A stretch of DNA of 64,000 bases from Lacibacter sediminis (GCF_014168535.1 NZ_CP060007.1:620001-684000); one strand, 5' to 3'. Numbered from the stretch's first letter, positions 53,830 to 63,300 are shown. Translations and numbers: made by a program. The notes: a model not told the origin generated them from the sequence alone.

Positions 53830-54783
53830 TTATAATTTTATTGTTACAGCAACCGGGCAATGATCGCTAGCGCCTTGCTTATCGGTTACGTCGGTAAAGC
53901 GTGGACCGGTATATTTTGTTGCTTTGGTGATAAGACCTTTGCGAACAATTTCAGGCACCGCTGTTGGGTTTGCTGTTGCTAATTTTTTTGATAGAAAAAT
54001 ATAATCGATCTGTTTGTAGCGTTCATCAATTGGGATAGAAGTTGTGTCCCAGTAATGCGTCCATTGTTCAGCAGGGTCAGTTATTCTTGTTTGCACCACA
54101 TTCTCCATCCACTTACTATTGAGTAATTTTTTCAAACTTGTTTTGTCATCCGGATAATCGTTAAGATCACCCACAACGATCCAGTTTTCTTTTTCGGGAT
54201 TATTCTTGTATTTCTTCTTGATGATGTCTAAAACAGTTTGCGATTGCAATTCTCTGCGTGGAGCGGTCTTTGCTCGTTTTTGAGCGGGTGTTAGATTGCC
54301 CTTATCAAACATTGATTTGAAATGATTCACAAAAATGGTGAGAAGCTTTCCGGCGATCATAAATTCAACCTCCAGACAGTCCCTGGAGAATACCGCTGTA
54401 CTTCCGCTTTTAATGTATTGATGTGTTTTAATGCAATCGAATGGAATTTTGCTGATGATGGCCACATCAATGAGCCTCGGATCATTTGCATCGATCAGTA
54501 TCCTGTATTTGTAACTTGATGAGGAAAGATATTCTGAAACAAAGTTTTTTAACGTATCGAGATTCTCTACTTCCTGCAGACAAACAATATCAGCTTTGGT
54601 TGCTTTAATGGCATCGGCAGTAAGTTTCCGTTCTGTTTCATTTACGGTTGTAAGAACAGTTTTATCGATAATGAAACCGTCGGTAATGCGTTTTTCAATT
54701 TGTTCTTTTGTAAGTTTTTTATTGAAGCGGTAACGACGAAAAAGATTTTCGCAGTTGAAGGTGGCGATGGTAATTGCAGACAT
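53830..54783 (-). CDS. Endonuclease/exonuclease/phosphatase (EEP) family hydrolase
   Basis: With the start at 54783 the protein has 317 residues and begins with the EEP strand TIATFNCENLFRR. Other family marks are ADIVCLQEVEN (metal Glu), the GDLNDYPDD motif and the C-terminal SDHCPVAV His. Substrates in this superfamily include nucleic acids, phosphodiesters and lipids; none can be chosen. No signal peptide is present. It follows the SOD gene with 105 nt between. Confidence 0.87.
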   Translation of the reverse strand: MSAITIATFNCENLFRRYRFNKKLTKEQIEKRITDGFIIDKTVLTTVNETERKLTADAIKATKADIVCLQEVENLDTLKNFVSEYLSSSSYKYRILIDANDPRLIDVAIISKIPFDCIKTHQYIKSGSTAVFSRDCLEVEFMIAGKLLTIFVNHFKSMFDKGNLTPAQKRAKTAPRRELQSQTVLDIIKKKYKNNPEKENWIVVGDLNDYPDDKTSLKKLLNSKWMENVVQTRITDPAEQWTHYWDTTSIPIDERYKQIDYIFLSKKLATANPTAVPEIVRKGLITKATKYTGPRFTDVTDKQGASDHCPVAVTIKL

Positions 54784-54888
54784 GGTAAAGGTATTTTGTA
54801 CATCAAGATAATGTTTCAAAATACCAGTTGCAATACCGCAAAGCGGGAACAAAAAAAAGTTGATAGAAAATTAATGCACAGCAGATGT

Positions 54889-55638
54889 TTACAATGCTTC
54901 AAAACGTTGCTGTACAAAATCCCAGTTTACAACTTTCCACCAGGCAGCAATATAATCAGGACGCTTGTTTTGATATTTCAGGTAGTAAGCATGTTCCCAC
55001 ACATCCAAACCGAGTAATGGTGTTCCTTTAATATCACTTACATTCATGAGTGGATTATCCTGGTTTGGCGTTGAGCCGATTTTCAATTGCTTGTTACCAT
55101 CCGCATACAACCATGCCCAGCCGCTGCCGAAACGGTTTTTACCTGCATCGGTAAACTGTGTTTGAAATGCTTCGAAGCTGTTGAATGATTGTTGAATGGA
55201 AGAAAGAAGTTTTCCGGTTGGTTGTCCGCCACCATTTGGTTTCATGCAACGCCAGAATAATTCATGATTGTAATGACCTCCACCGTTATTGCGCACTTTC
55301 GCTGAGTAAGCAGATATGTTGCTGAAGATATTCTCAACCGGTTTTGATTGATCGATGTTTTCTGCTTTAGCAGCATCACGCAGATTGGTTGCATAAGCTG
55401 CAGCATGTTTGCTGTAATGAATTTCCATTGTCATAGCATCGATCACGGGCTCAAGATCTTTATACGCATAGGGTAGTGGCGTTTGTTCAAATCCTACTAA
55501 TGCAGAACTGCCACCTAACACTTTTGCTGATTTACATCCGGCCAACAGATCAACTCCTGCAACACTGGCGGCTGCAACGGCTACAGTTGTTTTAGCTGAC
55601 TGATCAATAAAACTGCGGCGTGAAATATGTTTTGACAT
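54889..55638 (-). CDS. Fe/Mn superoxide dismutase with Tat-lipoprotein-like N-terminus
   Basis: The catalytic part (about 45-249) is a normal Fe/Mn SOD: metal ligands in MEIHYSKHAAAY, GGGHYNHELFW and DVWEHAYYLKY, with WAWLY. Unlike the usual cytoplasmic enzyme of about 200 residues it has a 45-residue N-terminal extension: SRRSF, a hydrophobic segment (TVAVAAASVAGVDLLAG) and a Cys, which reads as a twin-arginine signal with a lipobox-like LLAGC. It is probably exported folded and lipid-anchored, protecting the periplasm or surface. Metal choice cannot be told. Confidence 0.9.
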   Translation of the reverse strand: MSKHISRRSFIDQSAKTTVAVAAASVAGVDLLAGCKSAKVLGGSSALVGFEQTPLPYAYKDLEPVIDAMTMEIHYSKHAAAYATNLRDAAKAENIDQSKPVENIFSNISAYSAKVRNNGGGHYNHELFWRCMKPNGGGQPTGKLLSSIQQSFNSFEAFQTQFTDAGKNRFGSGWAWLYADGNKQLKIGSTPNQDNPLMNVSDIKGTPLLGLDVWEHAYYLKYQNKRPDYIAAWWKVVNWDFVQQRFEAL

Positions 55639-55686
55639 AATGGTAAATTTTGAAGAGTTAAGTTACAACCAAATCAGCTGTACCGA

Positions 55687-57114
55687 TTATTCTTTTCGTT
55701 TTAGCCAGCGACTTAGTCCAATACGACGCATCGTTCTGTAATAAAACTCTGCATTGAAGAGATTTGAATCCTTCATCGCTTTCCAGGTAAGAAAAATACC
55801 AATGGGGATGAGCACAACAGTCGACATCCACATGCCTGCACCCGGTTTCATCGTGTCTTCTCTTACCATTTTTTCACCCGTGGTATTCACAATGTGAAAC
55901 ACGATAAAGAAAAATACAGATATCACAAGTGGTAAACCCAAGCCGCCTTTGCGGATGATAGAACCGAGAGGTGCACCAATCAGGAACAACACTACACAGG
56001 CAAACGATAATGTAAACTTTCGATGTTGTTCGATCCTGTGCAGACGAAGTTGTTTTTGCTGATCAACAAACTCATACGATAAAAAATCGATGGAACTTTT
56101 GGCACCTGAGATTTTTGTTACTGCATTAGAGTAAACGTTCCGTTTTAATGAATCGGGGATCAGCTCTCTGAAGTTCTTTACTTTTTTAGCAACCGCTTTG
56201 TTGTTTTTCCAAACACTATCAGGCACCGATTGTAATGGAAACATTGGTCTGATATCTCTTCTCGATTTCTGGCCAAGCTTTGCAATTACTCCTTCAAGTG
56301 AATCAGCAACCGTTGTCAGTTGTTGAAGACTAAGCATTTTGTAATAGGTCTTAAATGTTGAGTCTGCTGTTTTAGTAAGTTTAAAAGAGCTGAGGTCAAA
56401 CACTTTTTTATATTCTTTAAAACCTAAACGATAGTATTCTGTTTCAGTAGTGCCTGCACTTCCTTTTTCCTGGTAGCGCCATCCGTTTTGTAAGTTGAAT
56501 GATAAGAAACGTTGGTCACCTGAAATGGTCATTGTTCCTTTTTCTGCAAGAATGATATTATCCTGAAGTGAATAGTTGTGTTCGTAAATAACAACATTGT
56601 GAATGATGGAATCATTTTCTTTTCGTCCAACCTTAATGGTGTAACCATCCAGTTTTTTATAGAACACACCCTCTTTAATATCGAAAGCTGGCTTTGCTAC
56701 ACGTATATCATACAACAGTGTACGCATTTTTAATTCAGCAACCGGTATTACGTAGTTGGCAAATGCAAAAGCAACAACGCCAAGTAACATTGAAACGATC
56801 AGTACCGGACGCATAAACCGAATAAGCGGTATGCCTGCACTTTTAATAGCAACTAATTCAAATGATTCACCAAGATTACCAAAAGTCATGATCGATGATA
56901 GCAGGATTCCCAGTGGTAAAGCAAGCGGCACCAGCGTTGTACTTACATAACCAATAAACTGGATGAGTGTGAACGTATCGATCCCTTTTCCAACAAAATC
57001 ATCAATGTATAACCAGAAGAATTGAACTACAAGAATAAATACAGCAATAAAGAAGGTAGCCAGGAACGGCCCGATAAATGCTTTTATAATAAGTTTGTCT
57101 AACTTTTTAAACAC
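55687..57114 (-). CDS. LptF/LptG family LPS-export permease (GTG start)
   Basis: LptF/G form the inner-membrane part of the ABC machine that pulls LPS out. The 475-residue protein has the YjgP/YjgQ layout: helices at about 13-32 and 50-110, a large periplasmic beta-jellyroll (about 125-370) and three C-terminal helices. The start codon is GTG at 57112-57114: an in-frame TAA lies 15 nt upstream and an AGAAGA ribosome-binding-like stretch precedes it. It diverges from the next gene with only 14 nt between the start codons. Confidence 0.9.
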   Translation of the reverse strand: MFKKLDKLIIKAFIGPFLATFFIAVFILVVQFFWLYIDDFVGKGIDTFTLIQFIGYVSTTLVPLALPLGILLSSIMTFGNLGESFELVAIKSAGIPLIRFMRPVLIVSMLLGVVAFAFANYVIPVAELKMRTLLYDIRVAKPAFDIKEGVFYKKLDGYTIKVGRKENDSIIHNVVIYEHNYSLQDNIILAEKGTMTISGDQRFLSFNLQNGWRYQEKGSAGTTETEYYRLGFKEYKKVFDLSSFKLTKTADSTFKTYYKMLSLQQLTTVADSLEGVIAKLGQKSRRDIRPMFPLQSVPDSVWKNNKAVAKKVKNFRELIPDSLKRNVYSNAVTKISGAKSSIDFLSYEFVDQQKQLRLHRIEQHRKFTLSFACVVLFLIGAPLGSIIRKGGLGLPLVISVFFFIVFHIVNTTGEKMVREDTMKPGAGMWMSTVVLIPIGIFLTWKAMKDSNLFNAEFYYRTMRRIGLSRWLKRKE

Positions 57115-57128
57115 AGATCTTCTTTTTT

Positions 57129-57725
57129 ATGCAGGAATCATCAAAGGTAAGTCTTTCAGCTTTTGAGCGGCAACTGGTAACGGATGCAAATTGGATTTTA
57201 ACAAAGAACAGGATAATTGAAAAAGTGTACCTGCTGTTTGGTAACCTTAGTGAACTGTATAAAGTGGAGCCGTTGCTGCAAAAATTACCTGCTGAAGCGT
57301 TGCTGAGTTCACCTAAAATTGCAAAAGGCGAAAATTATGAAGGCCTGCCTTATGTGATGCTCGATTATCCCCGTTGCTTTGGAAAAGAAGATACATTAGC
57401 GATACGAACATTTTTCTGGTGGGGAAATTTTTTCAGCATCACCTTACAGTTAAAAGGAAACTATCTTAAGGAGTATGCTTCAGTTATTCAGCAAAATATT
57501 ACTACAACTGCTGATGAAGAATTATGGATAAATACTGCTGATGAAGAATGGATGCATCACTTTCGGAGCGATAATATGATACGCACAACAGAACATCAGC
57601 AAAGCATCAGTGATAAAAAAATACTGAAACTTGCAGTTCAATGTAAGCTTGAAGAATGGGATAATGCTGAAACGAAACTTACCAATTCATTTCAACGCTT
57701 GCTAGATTTATTACAAGAACATTAA
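57129..57725 (+). CDS. Conserved hypothetical protein
   Basis: Not recognised. The 198-residue soluble protein is rich in aromatic residues (PYVMLDYPRCFGKED, AIRTFFWWGNFFSITLQL) and has helical ends. Its start is 14 nt from the divergent lptF/G start, so its promoter must overlap that gene, and its stop overlaps the stop of the next, convergent gene (TTAA shared). Confidence 0.78.
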   Translation: MQESSKVSLSAFERQLVTDANWILTKNRIIEKVYLLFGNLSELYKVEPLLQKLPAEALLSSPKIAKGENYEGLPYVMLDYPRCFGKEDTLAIRTFFWWGNFFSITLQLKGNYLKEYASVIQQNITTTADEELWINTADEEWMHHFRSDNMIRTTEHQQSISDKKILKLAVQCKLEEWDNAETKLTNSFQRLLDLLQEH

Positions 57726-58102
57726 CTGCCGATCCGGTGAAAAAGATCTTTCACCTGGTATTCCCACAAACGACTTTGATCTTTGATTTCTTTTTTATCA
57801 GCAAAATCTTTTACAATCAATATTGTTTGATTGGAAATTTCAGTGCGTTCAATTCTGAATTCAAAGTATTCTTCTTTCGGAGAATGTGTCCAGCGGTAAC
57901 GTACAAATTTATCTAACTCACTTTCCAACAATTCAGCTTTTTCATCTGAACCATTCCAGTTAAACGAAAAGATACCATCCCGTTCATCAACTCTATCAGC
58001 AAACCATTCCTGGAGACCTGACGGCGTTGCTAAAAATTCGAATAAAATACCTGGCGAGCACCGTACTGGAAATTCCAGCGTGTATAAAACTTTCTTACTC
58101 AT
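57722..58102 (-). CDS. START-like domain protein (SRPBCC/AHSA1 type)
   Basis: The 126-residue protein has the helix-grip pattern of the SRPBCC family (LEFPVRCSPGILFEFLATPSGLQEWFADRVD near the start as a whole block, then FSFNWNGSDEKAEL, VRYRWTHSPKEEYFEFRIE). Bacteroidota members are a short START-like domain of unknown ligand. Its stop shares TTAA with the convergent gene. Confidence 0.85.
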   Translation of the reverse strand: MSKKVLYTLEFPVRCSPGILFEFLATPSGLQEWFADRVDERDGIFSFNWNGSDEKAELLESELDKFVRYRWTHSPKEEYFEFRIERTEISNQTILIVKDFADKKEIKDQSRLWEYQVKDLFHRIGS

Positions 58103-58408
58103 TTGTTCTTTCGCAGAGCGATTTGATGCAATAATAAAAAAATAATGCAGTATTCAAAATTTTTACTTCTTTATTATTGTTTAATTATTATTTCACAATA
58201 GTTAAACAAAAATGACAAATTTAGCTGAAAAGCAAGCCAGACGGGGCTTTTTTTTGGCTGATTTGTTAAATAAGGTTAAATTAGGATGAAGTTTTAAGAC
58301 CTAATACTCAGGTAATGTAATGGTTTTTATTTGTGATTTAATTACGTTACCCGATTTTATGGTCCGGAGCTATGAAACAACATCAGTTTAACCTAAAAAC
58401 CAAAGCTT
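58103..58408. other. 306-bp region upstream of rpoD
   Basis: A/T-rich DNA without a gene. Two features stand out on the plus strand: a hairpin followed by a T run (58231-58256, stem AAGCC / GGCTT), and an 11-bp inverted repeat GGTAATGTAAT (58311-58321) / ATTACGTTACC (58341-58351) with one wobble. They may be an attenuator and an operator. No consensus promoter was found. Confidence 0.5.
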
Positions 58409-59281
58409 ATGAGCATGCGCCAACTCAAAATCACAAAATCTATCACCAACCGTGAATCGCAGAGTCTTGAAAAGTATCTGCAGGAGATCGGTAAGGTAGA
58501 ATTAATCACCCCTGAAGAAGAAGTAAAACTTGCTGAACGGATCAAACAAGGTGACCAACGGGCACTCGACCGTTTAACAAAAGCCAATCTTCGTTTTGTG
58601 GTATCTGTAGCTAAGCAATACCAGAATCAGGGTCTCTCTCTTCCCGATCTTATCAATGAAGGAAATTTAGGATTGATCAAAGCGGCACAACGTTTTGATG
58701 AAACCCGTGGGTTCAAATTTATTTCCTATGCCGTTTGGTGGATCAGGCAAAGTATCCTGCAGGCATTGGCCGAGCAATCAAGAATTGTTCGATTGCCATT
58801 GAACAAAGTGGGATTAACCAATCGTATCAACAAAGCCTTCTCACAACTGGAGCAGGAGTATGAGCGTGAACCTTCTGCAGAAGAACTGGCAGAAATGCTG
58901 GAACTGGAAATTGAAGAAGTATCGTCTACATTAAGTATTTCATCACGCCATGTAAGTATGGATTCTCCATTGAGTGATGGGGAAGAAAATACCTTGATGG
59001 ATGTGATGGAAAATCCAAATGCAGTTGCAACAGATGGCGAACTTGATCACAACGAATCACTCCGCACAGAAATTACACGTTCGCTTAAAACTTTGACCGA
59101 ACGTCAGCAGGATGTGATCCGTTATTTCTTCGGCATTGGTGTTGATCATCCATTGAGTCTTGAAGATATTGGTGAGCGTTTCAATCTTACACGTGAACGT
59201 GTACGCCAGATCAAAGACAAGGCCATCAGTAAATTAAAGACCAACAGCCGTTGTAAACTCTTAAAAGGATATTTAGGCTAA
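58409..59281 (+). CDS. rpoD: Primary sigma factor RpoD (SigA)
   Basis: The 290-residue housekeeping sigma factor lacks region 1.1, as is normal in Bacteroidota. Region 1.2 ([20 protein letters not shown]), region 2 ([49 protein letters not shown]), region 3 and region 4 ([23 protein letters not shown]) are all visible. Start at 58409, with an in-frame ATG two codons later. It should read the TTTG/TAnnTTTG promoters found across this window. A terminator follows. Confidence 0.97.
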   Translation: MSMRQLKITKSITNRESQSLEKYLQEIGKVELITPEEEVKLAERIKQGDQRALDRLTKANLRFVVSVAKQYQNQGLSLPDLINEGNLGLIKAAQRFDETRGFKFISYAVWWIRQSILQALAEQSRIVRLPLNKVGLTNRINKAFSQLEQEYEREPSAEELAEMLELEIEEVSSTLSISSRHVSMDSPLSDGEENTLMDVMENPNAVATDGELDHNESLRTEITRSLKTLTERQQDVIRYFFGIGVDHPLSLEDIGERFNLTRERVRQIKDKAISKLKTNSRCKLLKGYLG

Positions 59282-59304
59282 TGAAATAAACTTTACGCAT
59301 TTTG

Positions 59305-59332
59305 AACGGGAGCTAAAAGCTCCCGTTTTTTT
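59305..59332 (+). terminator. Terminator of rpoD
   Basis: A perfect 10-bp stem (AACGGGAGCT / AGCTCCCGTT) with loop AAA is followed by five further T. Confidence 0.93.
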
Positions 59333-59379
59333 GTCCATTATAATTTGAACGTTCAGTTTCATTTATCTTCGTAACCATC

Positions 59380-61017
59380 ATGAATCGTTTTGCATCTTAT
59401 TTACTCATTGCAGTGGTTGCTGCTTTATTATTTTTCCATTCGCTTGGTCGTGTTCCGTTATTTGATTGGGACGAGATCAACTTTGCCGAGAGTGCAAGGG
59501 AAATGATCGAGACCGGCAACTACATGCAGGTGCAGATCAATTATGAACCATTCTGGGAAAAGCCACCTTTATTTTTCTGGATGCAGGTGGCAGCAATGAA
59601 AGTGTTTGGTGTGAATGAATTTGCAGCCCGACTGCCCAATGCTATTTGCGGTATTGCTACACTTCTCATTCTTTTTGGAATTGGTAAAAGGTTACATAAC
59701 GAACGGTTTGCTTTCTGGTGGGTATTAATCTATGCAGGCACATTTTTGCCGCATCTGTATTTCAAGAGCGGCATCATCGATCCGTGGTTTAATCTTTTTA
59801 TTTTTCTAGGCATTTATTTTCTCAGTCGTTTTCTTTCTGCAAAGGAAGAGCGACAGAAATTTATGCAACACCTGGTTTTATCGGGACTGTTTACCGGAAT
59901 TGCTATTTTAACCAAAGGTCCTGTTGCAGCATTGGTGGTGTTACTGAGTTACGGCTTGTTTATTTTATTCAACCGCTGGAAAGGTTGGGTATCGATCAAA
60001 TACTATCTTATTTGGGGATTGATCGTTTTGCTGGTCACAATGATCTGGTTTGGTTTAGAGATTGCACAGCATGGCTGGTGGTTTGTAAATGAGTTCATCA
60101 CATATCAGATTCGTTTGTTCAAAACAAAAGATGCGGGGCATGGTGGATTTCTGTTGTATCATTTTGTGGTGGTATTGATTGGTTGTTTTCCTGCTTCACT
60201 TTTGATCTTCCGTTATAAAAATCAACTGCATGAAAATAAGCATCATCAATATTTCCGGATGTTTATGATTGCATCATTGATTGTGATATTGGTGCTGTTC
60301 ACGATTGTAAAAACTAAGATCGTTCACTATTCTTCGTTTACTTATTTGCCGATTGGTTATTTAGCTGCTTCAACTGTGTACGGTATCGTCAATCGTACCG
60401 CACAATTGAAAGGCTGGCAAAAATTCGGATTGCTGTTCCTTGGCATCATCTGGAGTATTCTCTTTATTGCGTTGCCATTGATCGGAAATAATATCGACTG
60501 GATCAAACCATTGCTCAGCAAAGATGCTTTTGCAATGGGTAATGTGGAAGCTGATGTGGATTGGAATTATTTCTTAATGATTCCGGGTGTGCTATTCTTG
60601 GCCGCTGTAATTGTAAGCACAATTTGGTTGCAACAAAAGAAAGTTCAAAAAGCGATCTTTCTTCTTCTCATCGCCTGTATCGGTGCCATGCAGGTATTGC
60701 TAACGTTGTTTACACCACGCATTGAAAAGTATTCTCAACATGCAGCCATTGAATTTTACGAATCATTGCAGGGGAAAGATGTTTATATCAAAACACTTGG
60801 GTATAAAAGCTATGCTCAATATTTCTATACACGTATTAAACCAAATCTGCGCAAAGAAGCAAAAGATGAGAACTGGTTATTGACCGGCAATGTAGATAAG
60901 CCAACATACTTCATCAGCAAGAATACTTTTGAAAAAGAAGTGATGAGCAAGCATGCCGATAAGTTAGATGTCGTTGGACGAAAGAATGGATTTGTGTTTT
61001 ATAAACGAAAAGGTTAA
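59380..61017 (+). CDS. ArnT/PMT-like membrane glycosyltransferase
   Basis: A 545-residue GT-C enzyme with about 11-12 membrane helices. The catalytic loop after helix 1 is FDWDEINFAESAREM near 28-42, followed by EPFWEKPPLFFWMQ, typical of ArnT and related lipid-phosphate-sugar transferases. The C-terminus (about 450-545) is a small soluble domain. It may modify lipid A, glycans or proteins on the periplasmic side. A TATCTTCG box lies 8 nt before the ATG. Confidence 0.88.
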   Translation: MNRFASYLLIAVVAALLFFHSLGRVPLFDWDEINFAESAREMIETGNYMQVQINYEPFWEKPPLFFWMQVAAMKVFGVNEFAARLPNAICGIATLLILFGIGKRLHNERFAFWWVLIYAGTFLPHLYFKSGIIDPWFNLFIFLGIYFLSRFLSAKEERQKFMQHLVLSGLFTGIAILTKGPVAALVVLLSYGLFILFNRWKGWVSIKYYLIWGLIVLLVTMIWFGLEIAQHGWWFVNEFITYQIRLFKTKDAGHGGFLLYHFVVVLIGCFPASLLIFRYKNQLHENKHHQYFRMFMIASLIVILVLFTIVKTKIVHYSSFTYLPIGYLAASTVYGIVNRTAQLKGWQKFGLLFLGIIWSILFIALPLIGNNIDWIKPLLSKDAFAMGNVEADVDWNYFLMIPGVLFLAAVIVSTIWLQQKKVQKAIFLLLIACIGAMQVLLTLFTPRIEKYSQHAAIEFYESLQGKDVYIKTLGYKSYAQYFYTRIKPNLRKEAKDENWLLTGNVDKPTYFISKNTFEKEVMSKHADKLDVVGRKNGFVFYKRKG

Positions 61018-61111
61018 AGGAATAAGGCTTAGGGTTGAAGGCTCTTCCAGAAATGACAGGTTGATCGAACTTAGAAATCTTAAACCCTAAACCATCAACC
61101 TTCTCCCTTCC

Positions 61112-61807
61112 TCACCCCATCAAACAAAAGATCACCGGAATTTTATGCAGCTCCGGTATTTGCTTTTTCCATTCAGCCACTGTTTTAGTTTGAATGAATT
61201 CATTTGCCGCAGTAAGATTTGCTGCAATACAAATGCGTGTTTGCGGTTTACAGCTTTTTAAAATTGTTTCCAGTAATTGATTATTGCGGTAAGGCGTTTC
61301 AATAAATACCTGGGTGCTTTGAAATTTTGCAGACAACTCTTCCAGCTGATTCAACTTTCGTTTACGCTGCGGTTCTTCTATCGGCAAATAACCAACAAAT
61401 GAAAACTGTTGTCCATTCATACCACTTGCCATCAATGCCAGTAAAATAGAGCTTGGTCCCACCAATGGTTTTACTGTTGCTCCAACCTGGTGCGCTGCTT
61501 CGATCAACACTTGTCCCGGATCTGCGATACCTGGACAACCTGCTTCACTGATAATACCAATGTTTTTACCAGCCTTCAGCTTTTGCATGAATTGGTTCTT
61601 TACCTGCGCTTCAGCTTTATGAATGATGAACCATTCGTAATCATCGATCACAATAGCCTTATCCAGTTTTTTCAGGTAACGTCTTGCTGTACGTTCGTTC
61701 TCTACAAAAAATACATTGCATTGCTTTACTGCATCCAACACATAAGCAGGAATAGCTTGCAGACTTTCGTCTTCTAAAGGCGCAGGTATTAAATAAACAA
61801 CAGACAA
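61112..61807 (-). CDS. RsmI-like SAM-dependent methyltransferase (TTG start)
   Basis: The 231-residue protein has the tetrapyrrole-methylase/RsmI fold: VYLIPAPLEDESLQ at the start, FFVENERTARRYL, IGIISEAGCPGIADPG and KPLVGPSSILLALMASG, FIETPYRNNQL. It is about 50 residues shorter than RsmI (16S rRNA C1402 2'-O-methylation), so it may be a Bacteroidota paralogue. TTG at 61805-61807 is the only start: an in-frame TAA lies four codons upstream. Confidence 0.83.
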   Translation of the reverse strand: MSVVYLIPAPLEDESLQAIPAYVLDAVKQCNVFFVENERTARRYLKKLDKAIVIDDYEWFIIHKAEAQVKNQFMQKLKAGKNIGIISEAGCPGIADPGQVLIEAAHQVGATVKPLVGPSSILLALMASGMNGQQFSFVGYLPIEEPQRKRKLNQLEELSAKFQSTQVFIETPYRNNQLLETILKSCKPQTRICIAANLTAANEFIQTKTVAEWKKQIPELHKIPVIFCLMG

Positions 61808-61846
61808 TTGAACAGAGATTTAATCAGTAAACAGCAAATGTAAGCC

Positions 61847-62608
61847 TTACGGATTATCATCGGGGTGATATAAACTCAACGTAGCAGCAATCACCGCATA
61901 CGCAGGGGCTAATACCCAACCTATAAACGGAACAAGATGCATTAAAAAGAACACCATGCCATTACCAATGGCTAATCCTTTCCGGTTGCTGATAAAAGCA
62001 ATACTCTGCGATGGAGAAAGTTTATGACGTTCCGTACTGTAATCGAGCATGGAGAATCCATAGTAATAACATTCAACTAAGAATGCAATCAGTGGACTGA
62101 TCCAACCCACAACAGGTATTAATGAAAGCAGCAGAATGCTGATGATGTACACCGTTTGCCACAATGTATTGCGTAATGCCAACCGGATGGCCCGCCAGAT
62201 ATCACTCAGCAATTGTTGCATGCTGAACGGATAATCATTTCCTTCAATAATGTTTTCCGTTTTTTCGCTCAGGTAGGCAAACACCGGCGAACCAACAACG
62301 AGAAACAGGAATTTGAACAACGAAAAATAAAAGAACAGCAGGATCAGCCGCACCATAATACTTGCGGTAATAAACAGGAAGTTGAGGAAGCTGTTATTCA
62401 TAGAGTCGAGCCAGCTTTTGATGCCGACTACGTTGAACAACCAATCAAGAAAATCGCTGCTTGAAGTCCAGAATAACCACATGCCACCCATAAAGAGCAG
62501 CATATAAATGAAGCCCGGAATGAGTATCCATTTCCATAACTTGTGACGCACAATAAATTGATGCGCCCTGAAGTAAGCCTGTACCGATATAACAAGTTCC
62601 TTTAGCAA
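61847..62608 (-). CDS. EI24/CysZ-like membrane protein (TTG start)
   Basis: The 253-residue protein has four or five membrane segments and the EI24-domain marks GSPVFAYLSEKTE near 110 and ECYYYGFSMLDY near 190. EI24-domain proteins include CysZ (sulfate uptake), but this one is not near cys genes and its role is open. The start is TTG at 62606-62608; relatives begin MLKE, as here, and no ATG lies upstream before a stop. It diverges from mpg. Confidence 0.8.
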   Translation of the reverse strand: MLKELVISVQAYFRAHQFIVRHKLWKWILIPGFIYMLLFMGGMWLFWTSSSDFLDWLFNVVGIKSWLDSMNNSFLNFLFITASIMVRLILLFFYFSLFKFLFLVVGSPVFAYLSEKTENIIEGNDYPFSMQQLLSDIWRAIRLALRNTLWQTVYIISILLLSLIPVVGWISPLIAFLVECYYYGFSMLDYSTERHKLSPSQSIAFISNRKGLAIGNGMVFFLMHLVPFIGWVLAPAYAVIAATLSLYHPDDNP

Positions 62609-62673
62609 ACGATCTGTTTTTAATTGAATAAATTCCGGTGTGCTTTACAGGCAATGTGGCAAAATACAACAAA

Positions 62674-63300
62674 ATGCAAAAGCTACGCACAGATTTTTAT
62701 GAGCGTGATGATGTGGTGCAGATCGCAAAGGATCTGTTAGGGAAATATATTATCACCAAATTTGATCAGCAAACTACTGTTGGGCGCATTGTTGAAACAG
62801 AAGCTTATGCCGGAATTATTGATAAAGCATCGCATGCTTACAACAACCGACGCACAGCCAGAACGGAAGTGATGTTTGGCCCGGCAGGTGTTTCGTATGT
62901 GTATCTCTGTTATGGTATTCATCATTTATTCAATGTGGTGTGTAATGTAAAAGATAAGCCAGATGCGGTGCTCATACGTGGTATTGAGCCGGTTGAAGGG
63001 ATTAATGTAATGCTGCGGCGTTTTAATAAAGAAAAAGCAGACAGTAGTATTGGTCGTGGCCCCGGCAATGTAAGCAAAGCATTAGGCATCTCAACAAAAC
63101 ATACTGGATTACCATTGCAAAGCAAAGAAATATGGTTAGCTGCCGACAATGCAGCAACTTCCTTCAACATTCTCACCTCTCCACGTATTGGTGTTGATTA
63201 TGCCGGCGATCATGCTCAATGGCTTTATCGTTTTTTCATTAAAAATCATCCACAGGTAAGTAAGCATGCCTTGAACAAAACAGCTATCTCATTATTCTAA
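62674..63300 (+). CDS. DNA-3-methyladenine glycosylase (Mpg/AAG type)
   Basis: The enzyme removes alkylated or deaminated purines in base-excision repair. In 208 residues the AAG family pattern is clear: DFYERDDVVQIAKDLLGKYI, VGRIVETEAYAG with the catalytic Glu, RTARTEVMFGPAGVSYVYLCYG with the intercalating Tyr region, and GRGPGNVSKALGI. Start ATG 62674 is preferred to an earlier GTG. Confidence 0.94.
   Translation: MQKLRTDFYERDDVVQIAKDLLGKYIITKFDQQTTVGRIVETEAYAGIIDKASHAYNNRRTARTEVMFGPAGVSYVYLCYGIHHLFNVVCNVKDKPDAVLIRGIEPVEGINVMLRRFNKEKADSSIGRGPGNVSKALGISTKHTGLPLQSKEIWLAADNAATSFNILTSPRIGVDYAGDHAQWLYRFFIKNHPQVSKHALNKTAISLF

Noticed and set aside
61018..61111. TTAGGGTT / AACCCTAA and GGTTGAT / ATCAACC pairs as a pseudoknot or terminator
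   Set aside because: Arms are only 7-8 nt, far apart and without a T tail; the pattern fits low-complexity intergenic DNA.
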